DNA of 64,000 bases from Chryseobacterium paridis (GCF_016595215.1 NZ_JAENHK010000010.1:1535390-1599389); one strand, 5' to 3'; shown: positions 16,874 through 26,311, numbered from the stretch's first letter. Notes: generated from the letters alone by a model not told the origin. Numbers and translations are program-made.

Positions 16874-17749
16874 ATGCTATCACAATCTGTATATACGCTC
16901 GCTAATCAACAGAATGGAAATTTGGCCTTCAAGCTGTTTGAGTTTGATAACAATAGTTATTTTGATCATATGCAGCGTAATAATTATTTCACCCTTATAC
17001 TCATCACTTCTGGAGAAGGGCACGCAAAAGTGGATCTATGTGATTATGCATTTAAAGAGAATACCCTGTTTGCATTCTATCCTTATCAGCCCTTTATGTT
17101 GTATTCCCCAAAACCATTAATGGGCATTTCAATACAGTTCCATCATGATTTCTTTTGTATATATCGTCATCAAAAGGAAATAGCAGCTAACGGCATTTTA
17201 TTTAATAACATCTATGAACAGCCCTTTATTCATCTGAATGAAAGCTGTAAAAGCAACATATTGAATCTCATCCAAGGAATTACAAGTGAATTAAAATCAG
17301 AAGGTTTCAGGAAGGATGAGGTGCTTGTTTCATACCTTAAAATTTTACTGGTAATGGCTACAAGGATAAAACTTGACCAGCAATCTGTTCAGAACGAAGG
17401 AGAGCGCAATGCAAAACAACAATTTATTATCCAGAGTCTGAAAAATGCAATAGAAAATAATTTCCGGATTAAGCATTCTGCAAGTGATTACGCCGACATG
17501 CTGAATCAAACGCCAACTTCTCTGGCACGGATCACAAAAAATCATTTTAATAAAACTCTTTCTGATCTGATCACCGAACGGATTATCATTGAAGCAAAAA
17601 GGGAATTGTACCTTACAGATAAAACAATTAAAGAAATAGCTTATGAACTCGGATATGAAGATGAATACTATTTCAGCAGAGTCTTTAAAATTAAAACAGA
17701 TATCTCACCTCAAGTCTATCGGAATACCATTGGATTCAACAAAGGCTAA
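16874..17749 (+). CDS. AraC-family transcriptional regulator
   Basis: 291 aa. An N-terminal cupin-like sensor (about residues 20-160) is followed by a C-terminal AraC DNA-binding domain with 'YADMLNQTPTSLARITKNHF' and the second HTH 'EIAYELGYEDEYYFSRVFKI', then 'TDISPQVYR'. It is flanked by the DsrE-like gene upstream and a deaminase gene downstream. Together with the shared boxes at 14966 and 16329, it is the likely local regulator. The effector is unknown. Confidence 0.85.
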   Translation: MLSQSVYTLANQQNGNLAFKLFEFDNNSYFDHMQRNNYFTLILITSGEGHAKVDLCDYAFKENTLFAFYPYQPFMLYSPKPLMGISIQFHHDFFCIYRHQKEIAANGILFNNIYEQPFIHLNESCKSNILNLIQGITSELKSEGFRKDEVLVSYLKILLVMATRIKLDQQSVQNEGERNAKQQFIIQSLKNAIENNFRIKHSASDYADMLNQTPTSLARITKNHFNKTLSDLITERIIIEAKRELYLTDKTIKEIAYELGYEDEYYFSRVFKIKTDISPQVYRNTIGFNKG

Positions 17750-17819
17750 TACCAATTACAATCTTTTTAAAAACTTTCAGCCAGTTTCTTGAGATGAATT
17801 AAAAAAAAACAAAATAACC

Positions 17820-18296
17820 ATGGAATCCTATCATAAATACATGCTTGAATGCATTGAACTCGCTAAACTGGCATTAAAAAAAGGCAATCCTCCGGTAGGA
17901 TCCCTATTGGTTTTTGAAGATAAAATTATAGGTAAAGGAATCGAATCCGGAAAATCGACAGGTGACATCACTCAACATGCAGAAATTCTGGCTGTAAAAG
18001 ATGCTCTGAATCAAGGTTATAAAGATGTCTTGCATCAATCTGTCATGTTTACCACTCATGAACCCTGCATTATGTGTTCTTACCTGATCAGACATCATAG
18101 AATCGCAAAAATTGTTTTTGGGGTTTCTGTTCCGTTGGTTGGTGGACAATCTTCAGAGTTTAAAATTCTTGAAACAGAAACGATTCCCAAATGGGGAAAG
18201 AAACCTGAAATTGAATCTGGCTTGTTACAACATGAATGTGAACTCTTAAATGAGCAGTTCACTGTTCAACTTGCCAATCAAAAAAATATAAATTAG
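17820..18296 (+). CDS. Nucleoside/base deaminase (CMP/dCMP deaminase superfamily)
   Basis: 158 aa. The zinc site is visible as 'HAEILAV' (His plus catalytic Glu, near residue 58) and 'HEPCIMCSYLI' (PCxxC, near residue 80), in the spacing of TadA/guanine-deaminase-type enzymes. 'KGNPPVGSLLV' at residues 20-30 is the usual N-terminal block. The length suits guanine deaminase or a cytosine-type deaminase rather than a tRNA-specific enzyme, but I cannot decide. It is followed by a perfect 22-bp palindromic terminator. Confidence 0.8.
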   Translation: MESYHKYMLECIELAKLALKKGNPPVGSLLVFEDKIIGKGIESGKSTGDITQHAEILAVKDALNQGYKDVLHQSVMFTTHEPCIMCSYLIRHHRIAKIVFGVSVPLVGGQSSEFKILETETIPKWGKKPEIESGLLQHECELLNEQFTVQLANQKNIN

Positions 18297-18307
18297 AATA
18301 TCATGTA

Positions 18308-18333
18308 AGCCTTTCAAATTTGAAAGGCTTTTT
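18308..18333. terminator. Intrinsic terminator (22-bp perfect palindrome)
   Basis: Arms agcctttcaaa / tttgaaaggct followed by T residues, 11 bases after the deaminase stop. Confidence 0.85.
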
Positions 18334-18401
18334 CATGTCCAAAAATTACAAAGCCTATCAAGATCAGATCCTCATTCGCTATATAGGATTTAATGATCAT
18401 G

Positions 18402-19058
18402 TTATTCCTGAACTGTATTTGAGAAATTTCCATTTGTAACTGATAGCAATTCGATTATTACTTTGGCAGTAGCTCCCCAAACTTTATGACCGTCCAGCTC
18501 ATAGTAAGGTGTCAAAACCTTATCACCTGGAATATGGATCTCACTGTATCCCTTAACTTTTGGGTGAGTAAAATAATCCATACTCACTTCAAAGATCTGT
18601 TTAACTTCGCGCGGATCAAGCATGAAATCAGGCTGTTGAGAAATATATCCAACCACTGGCAGGACGAGGAAATTGCTTGGACCGATAAAAATCTCGGTAA
18701 GCGTCCCTAATATTGTTATTTTATCCCGGTTTATCCCAATTTCCTCCTGGGCTTCACGGAGTGCCGTGCGAATCAAATCTTTGTCACTTCCCTCATACGC
18801 ACCACCTGGAAATCCTATTTCTCCGGAATGAAATCCATCATATGAATTTCGTAAAATCAAAGGGAAACAGATTTCATTCGCTGAAGGATATAAAAGAATT
18901 AAAACAGCACTCTTTCTGGTATTTTTATTTGGTTTTAATCCAAGATATTTTGCAGATAATGCTTCCATTTGATCATGGGCATTTTTACCTGGAAGCGTTT
19001 TTTTCAATCCGTTACAAAGTTGTTTAACAGGTAAAGGAAGGAGGTATGATGAATCCAT
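18402..19058 (-). CDS. Nudix hydrolase, CoA-pyrophosphatase type
   Basis: 218 aa. The Nudix box is present as 'GGAYEGSDKDLIRTALREAQ' followed directly by EEIGI, near residues 95-120, preceded by the family motif 'GEIGFPGG'. 'SGEIGFPGG' plus 'ILLYPS..E..FPLILR' is characteristic of the NudL/CoA diphosphatase subgroup. It would cleave CoA or acyl-CoA to phosphopantetheine and adenosine bisphosphate in the cytoplasm. It is a single gene. The subgroup assignment rests on motif spacing. Confidence 0.85.
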   Translation of the reverse strand: MDSSYLLPLPVKQLCNGLKKTLPGKNAHDQMEALSAKYLGLKPNKNTRKSAVLILLYPSANEICFPLILRNSYDGFHSGEIGFPGGAYEGSDKDLIRTALREAQEEIGINRDKITILGTLTEIFIGPSNFLVLPVVGYISQQPDFMLDPREVKQIFEVSMDYFTHPKVKGYSEIHIPGDKVLTPYYELDGHKVWGATAKVIIELLSVTNGNFSNTVQE

Positions 19059-19211
19059 TGTTTATAAATGTGGGTTCAATTTTTCAATATTTGATTTTTT
19101 ACAATTTCAAATCGTCATACAATTGATCTGTATATATCAAATTATCAAACGATTAAAACTATAAGTTTAAAATCGGAAGAGGTCCTTTTTTAAAGTCACC
19201 TCTTCCTCATT

Positions 19212-19883
19212 TTAACATCCACAAGTACCTCCGGTACAGGATTGTTCATTTTTCATTGCTGCCACAGCCAAACTTTTCAGCCAATCGTCAATAATTGGTT
19301 TTAATCTGTCGTAAGGCTGAAAACCATTGGCCAATACTTCTACAATGCCATTTTCCATAGTAAGCAAAGTTGGAAAACCTTTAACGCCCAATTTTCTGCT
19401 CAACTGAAATCCTTCAAGTGTTTTTTGTTTTATTTCTTCAGAATGAAAAGTTTCCAGAAAGACATTCTTTTCAACACCTATTTCTGCAGCCAACTCAGCC
19501 AATATCACATCATTGGTAATGTCTTTTCCTTCGGCGTAGAATGACTTTTGGACAAGGCTTAAAAATTCGAAATCCCGATTGGGTAAAAATTTGTTCATGA
19601 CTACCAGTGCACGACTCGATGGTTCTGTATCATAATAAAAATTTTCGGTAGCAAATTTCATTGAATGATCGAAGTATTGACCACTACACAGATTTACATT
19701 TCTCCAATGATATTCAAGAAAGCTCCTGTATTCATCTGTGATTGCCTGTGTGCTTCCGGGTGAAAATCCACCGGAAATAATCTGAAGATCAATTTCCGGA
19801 TAGCTTTCTTTCAATTTTTTTACCACTGGACTAAAACCATAACACCATGAACACATCGGATCTGTAAAATAATACATTTTCAT
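19212..19883 (-). CDS. DsbA/FrnE-family thioredoxin-fold protein with a Cys tail
   Basis: 223 aa from the ATG at 19883. The frame opens earlier, but residues before MKMYYFTDPMCSWC are not conserved-looking. The CxxC active site is CSWC at residues 9-12, and 'KGFPTLLTM' near residue 170 is the cis-Pro loop. No signal peptide is seen, so it is cytoplasmic, as in the FrnE-type group. The C-terminus ends with CTGGTCGC, three extra cysteines that could bind metal or form a second redox site. It is encoded downstream of an AraC gene in the same direction. Confidence 0.8.
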   Translation of the reverse strand: MKMYYFTDPMCSWCYGFSPVVKKLKESYPEIDLQIISGGFSPGSTQAITDEYRSFLEYHWRNVNLCSGQYFDHSMKFATENFYYDTEPSSRALVVMNKFLPNRDFEFLSLVQKSFYAEGKDITNDVILAELAAEIGVEKNVFLETFHSEEIKQKTLEGFQLSRKLGVKGFPTLLTMENGIVEVLANGFQPYDRLKPIIDDWLKSLAVAAMKNEQSCTGGTCGC

Positions 19884-19991
19884 AACTCTACATTTTAAAA
19901 GTTTGTATAACAAAATTAGCATGTTATCTAACGGAGCTATTTCATCAAAAGTTCAAAAACTATCGGATAAAGTTTAGAATACTTAGTGCGT

Positions 19992-20876
19992 TTACAGTTG
20001 TTGCTGTAGTTGTTTGGGTGTATTTCTATATTTCTGCTTAAAGGAAGTTATAAAGTGCGCTGGCGTTTCAAAACCGACCTCATAAGCAATTTCTGTAATA
20101 TTTTTTTCTGAGCTCTTCAATAATTCATAAGCCGTTTCCAATCTATGTTGTAAGATCCATTTTCCAGGATTCATTTTAAAAGTTTGATAGAACTTTCTTT
20201 TAAATGTTGACAAGCTACAATTGGCAAGAAATGCATACTGTTCAAGTGAAATATTTTCTTTGTAGTGGCTTTGCATTAATACCACTAAGTCAGGATGCAA
20301 ATGGGTATCCAGTCTTCGGAGTTGCTTTTCAAAATAATGCCCTCCAGGTGCAGAAATTAAAAGTTGGAACAATTCCCGAATCTTGATTGGTAACAGAGGT
20401 CCCAAACGTTCCTGATCAATATTTGGGGTAAAATAAGATGTAAGATGCACAAAAAATGCCGTCATGAAATGATCTTCTGCCAGCAAGACAATATCTTCAT
20501 TCGTTTGATCTACATTCTCTTGTCTATTCCTATTTGTACCATCAAATATTGTGTTTATCTGAGATTGCAACCATTGATCAGAAAAAAACAGAATAAGAGA
20601 TTCATAACCTTTGTCTTGCTCTTGAATTTTATCAGAGACCAAATAAGATCCTTTTCTCATAAAAAATCCAGAACCTGCAGATACTATTGTTTTGCCACCG
20701 CAGGCAATAATTTCTTTTGTCCCCTGTACTACAATACTGATCATATTCATATGCACACACATATTGGCTTTTAGTATTTCCTTCTCAGATACATAATGCA
20801 TCAGATAGATATCCTCATTCCAGGATATGGTTTCCGGACTTTCCTTTATAATTTTACTGCAGTTAAGATCATTCAT
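19992..20876 (-). CDS. AraC-family transcriptional regulator
   Basis: 294 aa. The C-terminal domain shows both HTH units: 'YAFLANCSLSTFKRKFYQTF' and 'EIAYEVGFETPAHFITSFKQ', then 'RNTPKQLQQQL'. The N-terminal ~180 residues are a ligand-sensing cupin-like region. It lies between the hydrolase gene at 21120 (upstream, separated by a terminator) and the DsbA-family gene (109 bases downstream). Control of one or both is plausible. Confidence 0.85.
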   Translation of the reverse strand: MNDLNCSKIIKESPETISWNEDIYLMHYVSEKEILKANMCVHMNMISIVVQGTKEIIACGGKTIVSAGSGFFMRKGSYLVSDKIQEQDKGYESLILFFSDQWLQSQINTIFDGTNRNRQENVDQTNEDIVLLAEDHFMTAFFVHLTSYFTPNIDQERLGPLLPIKIRELFQLLISAPGGHYFEKQLRRLDTHLHPDLVVLMQSHYKENISLEQYAFLANCSLSTFKRKFYQTFKMNPGKWILQHRLETAYELLKSSEKNITEIAYEVGFETPAHFITSFKQKYRNTPKQLQQQL

Positions 20877-21082
20877 TATTTTTAATTGATTGTATATTAA
20901 AACTGTTTTCCCTTTGTATTAGATTTCAAATCGTGAATCAGACAAAGTAAATTTGCATGAATAAACACTATTGAGGAATGGACAAATTCGGTATTATCAT
21001 GGATCATTTTTTCAATTTGAGGATAAAGAATTTCATCGTTGAGACGAATAAGGTATTATAATGATGAAAGCTTGAAGTAAAT

Positions 21083-21120
21083 GAAAAACGGGTTAAATTG
21101 TAAAATTTAACCCGTTTTTC
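21083..21120 (-). terminator. Strong intrinsic terminator touching the hydrolase stop codon
   Basis: Arms gaaaaacgggttaaatt / aatttaacccgtttttc around a 4-base loop. The stem begins within the stop codon of the minus-strand hydrolase gene, so transcription stops right at the end of the frame. Confidence 0.85.
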
Positions 21121-22103
21121 TATTTAGGAAGTTTTTCCAAAAACTCAAGAATTTCAGTACTGATTTCTTTTAAATGCGTTTCTAACGCAAAATGTCCGGT
21201 ATCATATAATTTTACTTTGGCATTCGGAAGATCTTTCTTAAACGCTTCAGCACCTGGTGGTATAAAGTATGGATCCTTATTTCCCCAAACTGCTAAAAGC
21301 ATGGGCTTATACTCTCTAAAATAAGCATGGAAAGCAGGATATAATTTTATATTGGATTCATAATCTGCCATTAGATCCATTTGCTTATCAGCCATTCCCG
21401 GACGATCCAGAAAATACTGATCCAAAGTATAAGTTTCAGGCTCAAGTAAGGACAAATCGCTTACTCCTGTTTCATATTGCCATTTGGTAGTTTTAAATGA
21501 CATTGCCGGTTTTATTATCTTTTCTTTCATTTCAGGTGTTCGGCTCTTCCAATATTCTTTCAACCCGTTCCAACCCCGGCTCATCCCTTCTTCATATGCA
21601 TTTCCGTTTTGGGAAATAATTCCAGTAATTTTTTCAGGGTTAGCCAATGCTAATCGTAATCCTACCGGAGCCCCATAATCGAAAATATAAACAGCAAAAC
21701 GTTTAAGTCTTAATTCGTTTATAAAAGCCTGCATCGTTTTTGTCAGGTTTTCAAATGTATACTGATAATCATTTGTACCAGGTGCATCAGTAAAACCAAA
21801 ACCGGGCATATCAGGCGCAATTACGTGATATTTTGTACTCAAAATTGGAATGAGGTTTCTATACATAAAAGAAGAGGTTGGGAATCCATGTAAAAGAAGG
21901 ACTACCGGTCCATTTTTAGGTCCCGCTTCTCTGTAAAAGACATTTAAACCATCAGCTTTCACGTTACGATAGTGAATTTGATTCGTTTCCATTTGATTTT
22001 TTAATTTTAATTGATTGGAAGATTGTGCGAATGAACTTCCTGTAGATAAGCTCAATATAGAAGCCCCAAGTACGAAAGTTTTGATTGCTTTTTTTATTTC
22101 CAT
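21120..22103 (-). CDS. Exported alpha/beta hydrolase, haloalkane-dehalogenase/epoxide-hydrolase type
   Basis: 327 aa. The signal peptide ends near STGSSFAQ. The core shows the oxyanion motif 'LLHGFPTSSFMYRNL', 'APDMPGFGFTDAP' and the nucleophile elbow 'YIFDYGAPVG', where Asp replaces Ser. That is the mark of haloalkane dehalogenases and epoxide hydrolases. The catalytic His is in 'DTGHFALETH' near the C-terminus. Periplasmic location is unusual for dehalogenases but seen in this family in Bacteroidota. The substrate is not predictable. A -7 element (TAATTTTG on the minus strand, 22123-22130) lies 20 bases before the start. Confidence 0.8.
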   Translation of the reverse strand: MEIKKAIKTFVLGASILSLSTGSSFAQSSNQLKLKNQMETNQIHYRNVKADGLNVFYREAGPKNGPVVLLLHGFPTSSFMYRNLIPILSTKYHVIAPDMPGFGFTDAPGTNDYQYTFENLTKTMQAFINELRLKRFAVYIFDYGAPVGLRLALANPEKITGIISQNGNAYEEGMSRGWNGLKEYWKSRTPEMKEKIIKPAMSFKTTKWQYETGVSDLSLLEPETYTLDQYFLDRPGMADKQMDLMADYESNIKLYPAFHAYFREYKPMLLAVWGNKDPYFIPPGAEAFKKDLPNAKVKLYDTGHFALETHLKEISTEILEFLEKLPK

Positions 22104-22343
22104 TTTTCTTTTTTTGATGAGACAAAATTACAATCAATTTACGATTAAAAATAACGATTAATAATGATACATAATATCACTATAAATGATTAATAAACAA
22201 TCTGTTTTTTTTCGTTTAAATAACAATCCAAAAATAAATAGCTTAAGAAGTCATTATAAAAAAATTAGTTTTGGTCATAACTTCTTCTTACCTATTCCTT
22301 ATTTTTGTAAAGAATTAAACAGTTTAATTGTTTATTCTAAAAT

Positions 22344-23042
22344 ATGGACCATACATTTTCTGACAACGATCAAATTGGCGTAGTTTCTACTTTTTCTGAA
22401 CTTGTAAATACCCGTTTTCATGGAGTTATGAATGCTATTTGCTGGAACAGAAAATTAGATGGGGATTTTAAAGAAATTGTATCAAAACTTCAATTACTGG
22501 AGAATATTACAGAAGTTTCCGCTGAAGATCTTGTAGCTCTCCAACTCTCAGAAAAGGGGAATATAGCCAGGGAAGTGATCTTGAATGATTTACAGTTATT
22601 AACTGATCTTGGAGCATTACCTTCACTTAATTTAATTCAATTTTATGATCGCGATGAGGAGCTCGATTTCTTTTCAACCGATGTATATTCTTATCATGTT
22701 GATCGCTCCCCTGTTCTGACGGATACTTTTTTATGTACCTATCATGGTGCTGCCAGCGAAATGCTGCCCAATAATCAGGTTGAACAAAAAATTTTGATTC
22801 CCGAAATCCGGGCACAACTTAAAGAATTGCATGATGGTCCGGAAGAGGAATTTGAAGACTTTCTGAAAGACTATTTTTTCGATCTGCATTATCAACCAAA
22901 ACCTAATGCAGAGCCTATCAATTTAGGGCTGGGGCATCTTTGGCGATTAGCAGTAGATCATCCCGAGCAGAAAGTCTTACCTTGTGTTCATAGAGCCCCC
23001 ATTGAAAACGATGGTGAATATCGATTGCTTCTTATCTGTTAA
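22344..23042 (+). CDS. DUF1826-like protein
   Basis: 232 aa, no signal peptide or membrane segment. 'YSYHVDRSPVLTDTFLCTYH' followed by 'GAASEMLPNNQ' near residues 115-145 fits the DUF1826 core (H.D....LL.TY.G...ewl). The final 'PCVHRAPIENDGEYRLLLIC' with conserved His, Arg and Asp is the usual C-terminal block. These residues suggest a metal-dependent fold. The function of the family is unknown; some members sit near zinc-response genes. It is followed by a cupin gene in the same direction. Confidence 0.65.
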   Translation: MDHTFSDNDQIGVVSTFSELVNTRFHGVMNAICWNRKLDGDFKEIVSKLQLLENITEVSAEDLVALQLSEKGNIAREVILNDLQLLTDLGALPSLNLIQFYDRDEELDFFSTDVYSYHVDRSPVLTDTFLCTYHGAASEMLPNNQVEQKILIPEIRAQLKELHDGPEEEFEDFLKDYFFDLHYQPKPNAEPINLGLGHLWRLAVDHPEQKVLPCVHRAPIENDGEYRLLLIC

Positions 23043-23134
23043 TAATGATTTGATATGATATGTTATTTTCCTTGCGTTACCCTATAATTTTTGGTACATT
23101 GATCTTCATTATTATCAATTAAAATTTAACTCAC

Positions 23135-23602
23135 ATGGCTGATACAGTTATATTATCTGAAGGAGCAGAATTTGATCACGTTATACAGGAGGTTTCAAAA
23201 TACATTCATCTTTATGTAATGGCATTTGAAAAGGAGGAACGGACTCTTACGCGCATAGATAAACGTGAAAATATGTATGGTGGAAAAGGAACTGTATACA
23301 TGATACAAATGTTCGATCACAACGAGCTAACCAATAATCGCCTGGCTGCTTATATGGTTTTATTGAATAAAGGTGATGAATCCGGGTTTCACACCCATAA
23401 TCAAAGAAATGAAGAAGAACTATATGTTGTCGTACATGGAACCGGAGAATATCGTGAAAGAACCGGAACACAAGGACCCGAACGAAAAAAAATACTTCAA
23501 AAAGGAGATATTACGGCGATCAGTTCCATTGGTTATCATTCTATTGAAAATAAAGGAGATGAGCCATTAATTATGTTTGTGATTACGACTAATAATCGAT
23601 AG
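23135..23602 (+). CDS. Cupin-domain protein
   Basis: 155 aa single-cupin protein. Metal-site motifs are 'SGFHTHNQRNEEELYVVVHG' (H-x-H-x(n)-E pattern, residues ~87-105) and 'GYHSIENKGDEPL' (third His, residues ~135-145). The N-terminal ~40 residues precede the barrel. It is cytoplasmic. No enzyme activity can be assigned; a sugar-binding or dioxygenase-like role is possible. Confidence 0.8.
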   Translation: MADTVILSEGAEFDHVIQEVSKYIHLYVMAFEKEERTLTRIDKRENMYGGKGTVYMIQMFDHNELTNNRLAAYMVLLNKGDESGFHTHNQRNEEELYVVVHGTGEYRERTGTQGPERKKILQKGDITAISSIGYHSIENKGDEPLIMFVITTNNR

Positions 23603-23729
23603 TAAGTAAATTGTAAGTTTAGAACACAAATAATAAAGAAAGACTAAAGTTAATTTAGAATTATTAAAGAATACCTTTCCACCACTGGCTTTTTTTAATT
23701 ATTTTTACCTGATAATATGTAAATAATAT

Positions 23730-24215
23730 ATGAAAAAGATTGTATTTTCAGGAATAGTGGCTTTGGGAGGATTTCTAACCGCAAACGCACAGTGTAAAAC
23801 GGTATCCACACTTATAGAAAATTTCGACACCTGGAAAGATATTAACAAATGTTGGACTGCCCAGCAAGGAAAAGCAATGCTTTACAGTAGTGATAAGAAA
23901 ATCGTTTTCTATTCAATGAGCGATCCGAGAGAGAATATGTATTTGATTACACCCAAAATTAAAGCTGGTACCTATACCTTGTCACTGGATGCTTCGGACA
24001 ATGGTGGAGAAACTACACTGGAACTATTCTCAATAGGTAATGCATCCGATACTAAATCATATGTATCCATAGCAAAACCCTCAAAAATAACAGGAGATAA
24101 AAAAACCTATACGATCTCGTTAAAAAAAGATATGAATTTGGGGCTAAAAGTGATGCTGAATGGAGTACATCAGGCCGTATACATGGATAATTTTTCTTTG
24201 ACGCCAAAAAAATAA
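23730..24215 (+). CDS. Secreted beta-sandwich protein (carbohydrate-binding/cleaved-adhesin-like)
   Basis: 161 aa with signal peptide MKKIVFSGIVALGGFLTANA. The mature part opens with 'IENFDTWKDINKCWTAQQG' and continues 'NMYLITPKIKAGTYTLSLDA', the jelly-roll pattern of 'choice-of-anchor'/cleaved-adhesin domains found in flavobacterial secreted proteins. It has no T9SS sorting tail, so it may be periplasmic or released with a partner. It ends in a strong terminator. The function is unknown. Confidence 0.6.
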   Translation: MKKIVFSGIVALGGFLTANAQCKTVSTLIENFDTWKDINKCWTAQQGKAMLYSSDKKIVFYSMSDPRENMYLITPKIKAGTYTLSLDASDNGGETTLELFSIGNASDTKSYVSIAKPSKITGDKKTYTISLKKDMNLGLKVMLNGVHQAVYMDNFSLTPKK

Positions 24216-24240
24216 GAAGATAAAAATACATGATATTAAA

Positions 24241-24280
24241 AATCCCCGGTTTTGTTAAACCGGGGATTTATTTTTTTTTA
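24241..24280 (+). terminator. Strong intrinsic terminator
   Basis: Stem aatccccggttt / aaaccggggatt with a 4-base loop and then a run of T, 25 bases after the preceding stop. Confidence 0.9.
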
Positions 24281-24592
24281 ATCACTTCGTTAACTATGAT
24301 TTCATCAATCCAGAACTGCTGAATATCATATGTTTAATAATGTTTAAAAGGTTCTAAGTGGACTCAAGTAATTGTATCTACTGAATATCTGTTTACCACC
24401 AACTATCAACTGCCGGCCTTTGGCTGTCTCTTTTCAATTTAGCTGTTTATCTATTTTCATAAAAATATCCACAAATAATATCTGATTCTTTGTGAGCATT
24501 ATATCTTATCTCCTTTTTTTCTTTTAAATATTTTACTCACCCGTTTCCATGATTCTTTACTCGATACATTAATGGATATCCTTACCTTTTTT
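24281..24592. other. Intergenic region before the delta-60 repeat gene
   Basis: No gene or repeat is visible. It probably holds upstream control sequence for the gene at 24659. Confidence 0.4.
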
Positions 24593-24600
24593 TATATTTG
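24593..24600 (+). promoter_or_regulatory. -7 element TATATTTG
   Basis: A full match to TAnnTTTG, 58 bases before the ATG of the delta-60 repeat protein. No TTG stands at the 19-base spacing. Confidence 0.5.
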
Positions 24601-24658
24601 CCTCACATTTATTGGAATTGCAATTTCCTTTTAATTACTAAACTGATAACCTATTATA

Positions 24659-26086
24659 ATGAAAAAAGCTTTACTTTTTACCCTTGCCTTTGTCTTGCTT
24701 TTGTTGAGTGGAAATGCACAAGCACAGACAGACGGAACACTAGATACTTCCTTTGTCGTTGGGACAGGCTTTAACAGTGCGCCTGTAACTACTGTCATAC
24801 AACCAGATGGAAAAATCCTCTTAGGAGGTTCGTTTTCCAATTATAATGGTATTGACCGAAACCGTATTATTCGTTTGAACCAGGATGGAAGTGTTGATAC
24901 TTCTTTTATGATCGGAACAGGATTCGACAGTACTGTTTACACGATTGATTTACAACCTGATGGAAAGATTTTGGTAGGAGGTAATTTTACATCTTATAAT
25001 GATATTGCTAAGAATCGTATTGTACGTCTGAATACAGACGGAAGCCTGGATACATCTTTTACTACGGAAGATGGATTTAGCACACCTGGTGGCATGTCAT
25101 TTCTTCTGACGATTGCCCTACAATCTGATGGAAAAATTTTAGTAGGAGGCCGATTTGCGAAATATAACGGTACCAATCAACAAAATATTGCACGCTTGAA
25201 TGCAGACGGAAGTGCAGATACATCTTTTTACAATGGGCCAAGAGCTGATTTTGATGTTAACGTTATTGCTTTACAAACTGACGGGAAAATTTTGGTAGGC
25301 GGTAGTTTTACCAACTATGGTGGTATTAACCGAAATTATATCACCCGTCTGAATACAAATGGAACTCTTGATACCTCATTTAATATGGGGACAGGGTTTG
25401 GTGGGAGTCTTAGTGGAAGTGCTGTTCGTTCAATTGCATTACAGACTGACGGAAAAATTCTGGTGGGCGGCTATTTTACAACCTATAAAGGGATAGCACA
25501 AAACCGGATTGTACGTCTCAACACAACCGGAAATGTAGATCCCTCCTTTATTATAGGGACGGGTATTGCTAATTTTTATGTTGAGACAATCGCTTTACAG
25601 CCTGATGGAAAAATCCTCTTGGGTGGTGGCTTTACCAACTATAATGGAATCAGCCAAAACAGGATCGTGCGCCTTACCAGCAGCGGTAGTATTGATGCGT
25701 CTTTTAATACCGGAATAGGGTTTGATAATCCTGTCTCATCAATTTCAATACAGTCTGATGGAAAAATTTTGGTAGCTGGCTACTTTTCAAAGTATAAAGG
25801 ATTGGCTCAAGAGCAAATCGCACGTCTGAATGGAACAGGGGCATTGTCTGTGGCTGATGTCAGTAAAAAAGCAATTGTTTTTTATCCGAATCCCATCAAT
25901 GATGTTCTTAACTTTTCAGAAGAGGTTTCTAATATCAAAATAACAGATAGTTCAGGAAAAGTGATCAACGAAGTTTCTGCTAAAACAAAATCTGTCAATG
26001 TATCCAACCTTGTAAAAGGTATTTATTTTGTTACAGCAACTACAAATTCCGGAAAAATGATTTCCAATAAAATTGTGAAGGAATAA
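24659..26086 (+). CDS. Secreted delta-60-repeat protein with T9SS type A sorting domain
   Basis: 475 aa. Signal peptide (through LLSGNAQAQ), then seven repeats of about 55 residues. Each carries 'QxDGKILxGGxF' followed by 'RxxRLNxDGSxDTSF', the delta-60 repeat that builds a propeller-like structure. Residues ~400-475 are the T9SS sorting domain (VFYPNPINDVLNF, 'KGIYFVTATT', ending KIVKE). The protein should cross the outer membrane by the type IX system and be attached or released at the cell surface. The function of delta-60 proteins is unknown; adhesion or surface-coat roles are guesses. Confidence 0.85.
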   Translation: MKKALLFTLAFVLLLLSGNAQAQTDGTLDTSFVVGTGFNSAPVTTVIQPDGKILLGGSFSNYNGIDRNRIIRLNQDGSVDTSFMIGTGFDSTVYTIDLQPDGKILVGGNFTSYNDIAKNRIVRLNTDGSLDTSFTTEDGFSTPGGMSFLLTIALQSDGKILVGGRFAKYNGTNQQNIARLNADGSADTSFYNGPRADFDVNVIALQTDGKILVGGSFTNYGGINRNYITRLNTNGTLDTSFNMGTGFGGSLSGSAVRSIALQTDGKILVGGYFTTYKGIAQNRIVRLNTTGNVDPSFIIGTGIANFYVETIALQPDGKILLGGGFTNYNGISQNRIVRLTSSGSIDASFNTGIGFDNPVSSISIQSDGKILVAGYFSKYKGLAQEQIARLNGTGALSVADVSKKAIVFYPNPINDVLNFSEEVSNIKITDSSGKVINEVSAKTKSVNVSNLVKGIYFVTATTNSGKMISNKIVKE

Positions 26087-26161
26087 TAATTCTATTATAG
26101 TAGATGATGTTTGGATCAAACTCAAATTACTGGACAAGAAGTTGTTGGAACCATAAAATAT

Positions 26162-26196
26162 AAAAAAAGGCGAGCTAGCAACTCGCCTTAATTTTT
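26162..26196. terminator. Intrinsic terminator
   Basis: Stem aaggcgag / ctcgcctt with an A-run before and T-rich sequence after, 75 bases beyond the delta-60 gene. It is part of a segment duplicated near mnmE. Confidence 0.8.
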
Positions 26197-26311
26197 ACAA
26201 AAACTTTGACATCTTCTAATTTATAATAAAAGACCAACCACTAAGTTACTGATGAGATTGCTTCTCCTTTCGGATCACAATGACTATTATTTCTCGATAC
26301 AGAAAGTAAAT
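26162..26311. repeat. Partial duplicate of the mnmE 3' flank
   Basis: This ~150-base segment aligns with 41352-41490 in the same order: terminator hairpin, spacer, a 'gag.ttgcttctcctttcgg' REP-like block, and a last block equal to the end of mnmE. On the minus strand the last block reads TFCIEK followed by a stop, compared with KFCIGK and a stop in mnmE. Homology stops a few codons into mnmE. Confidence 0.75.
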
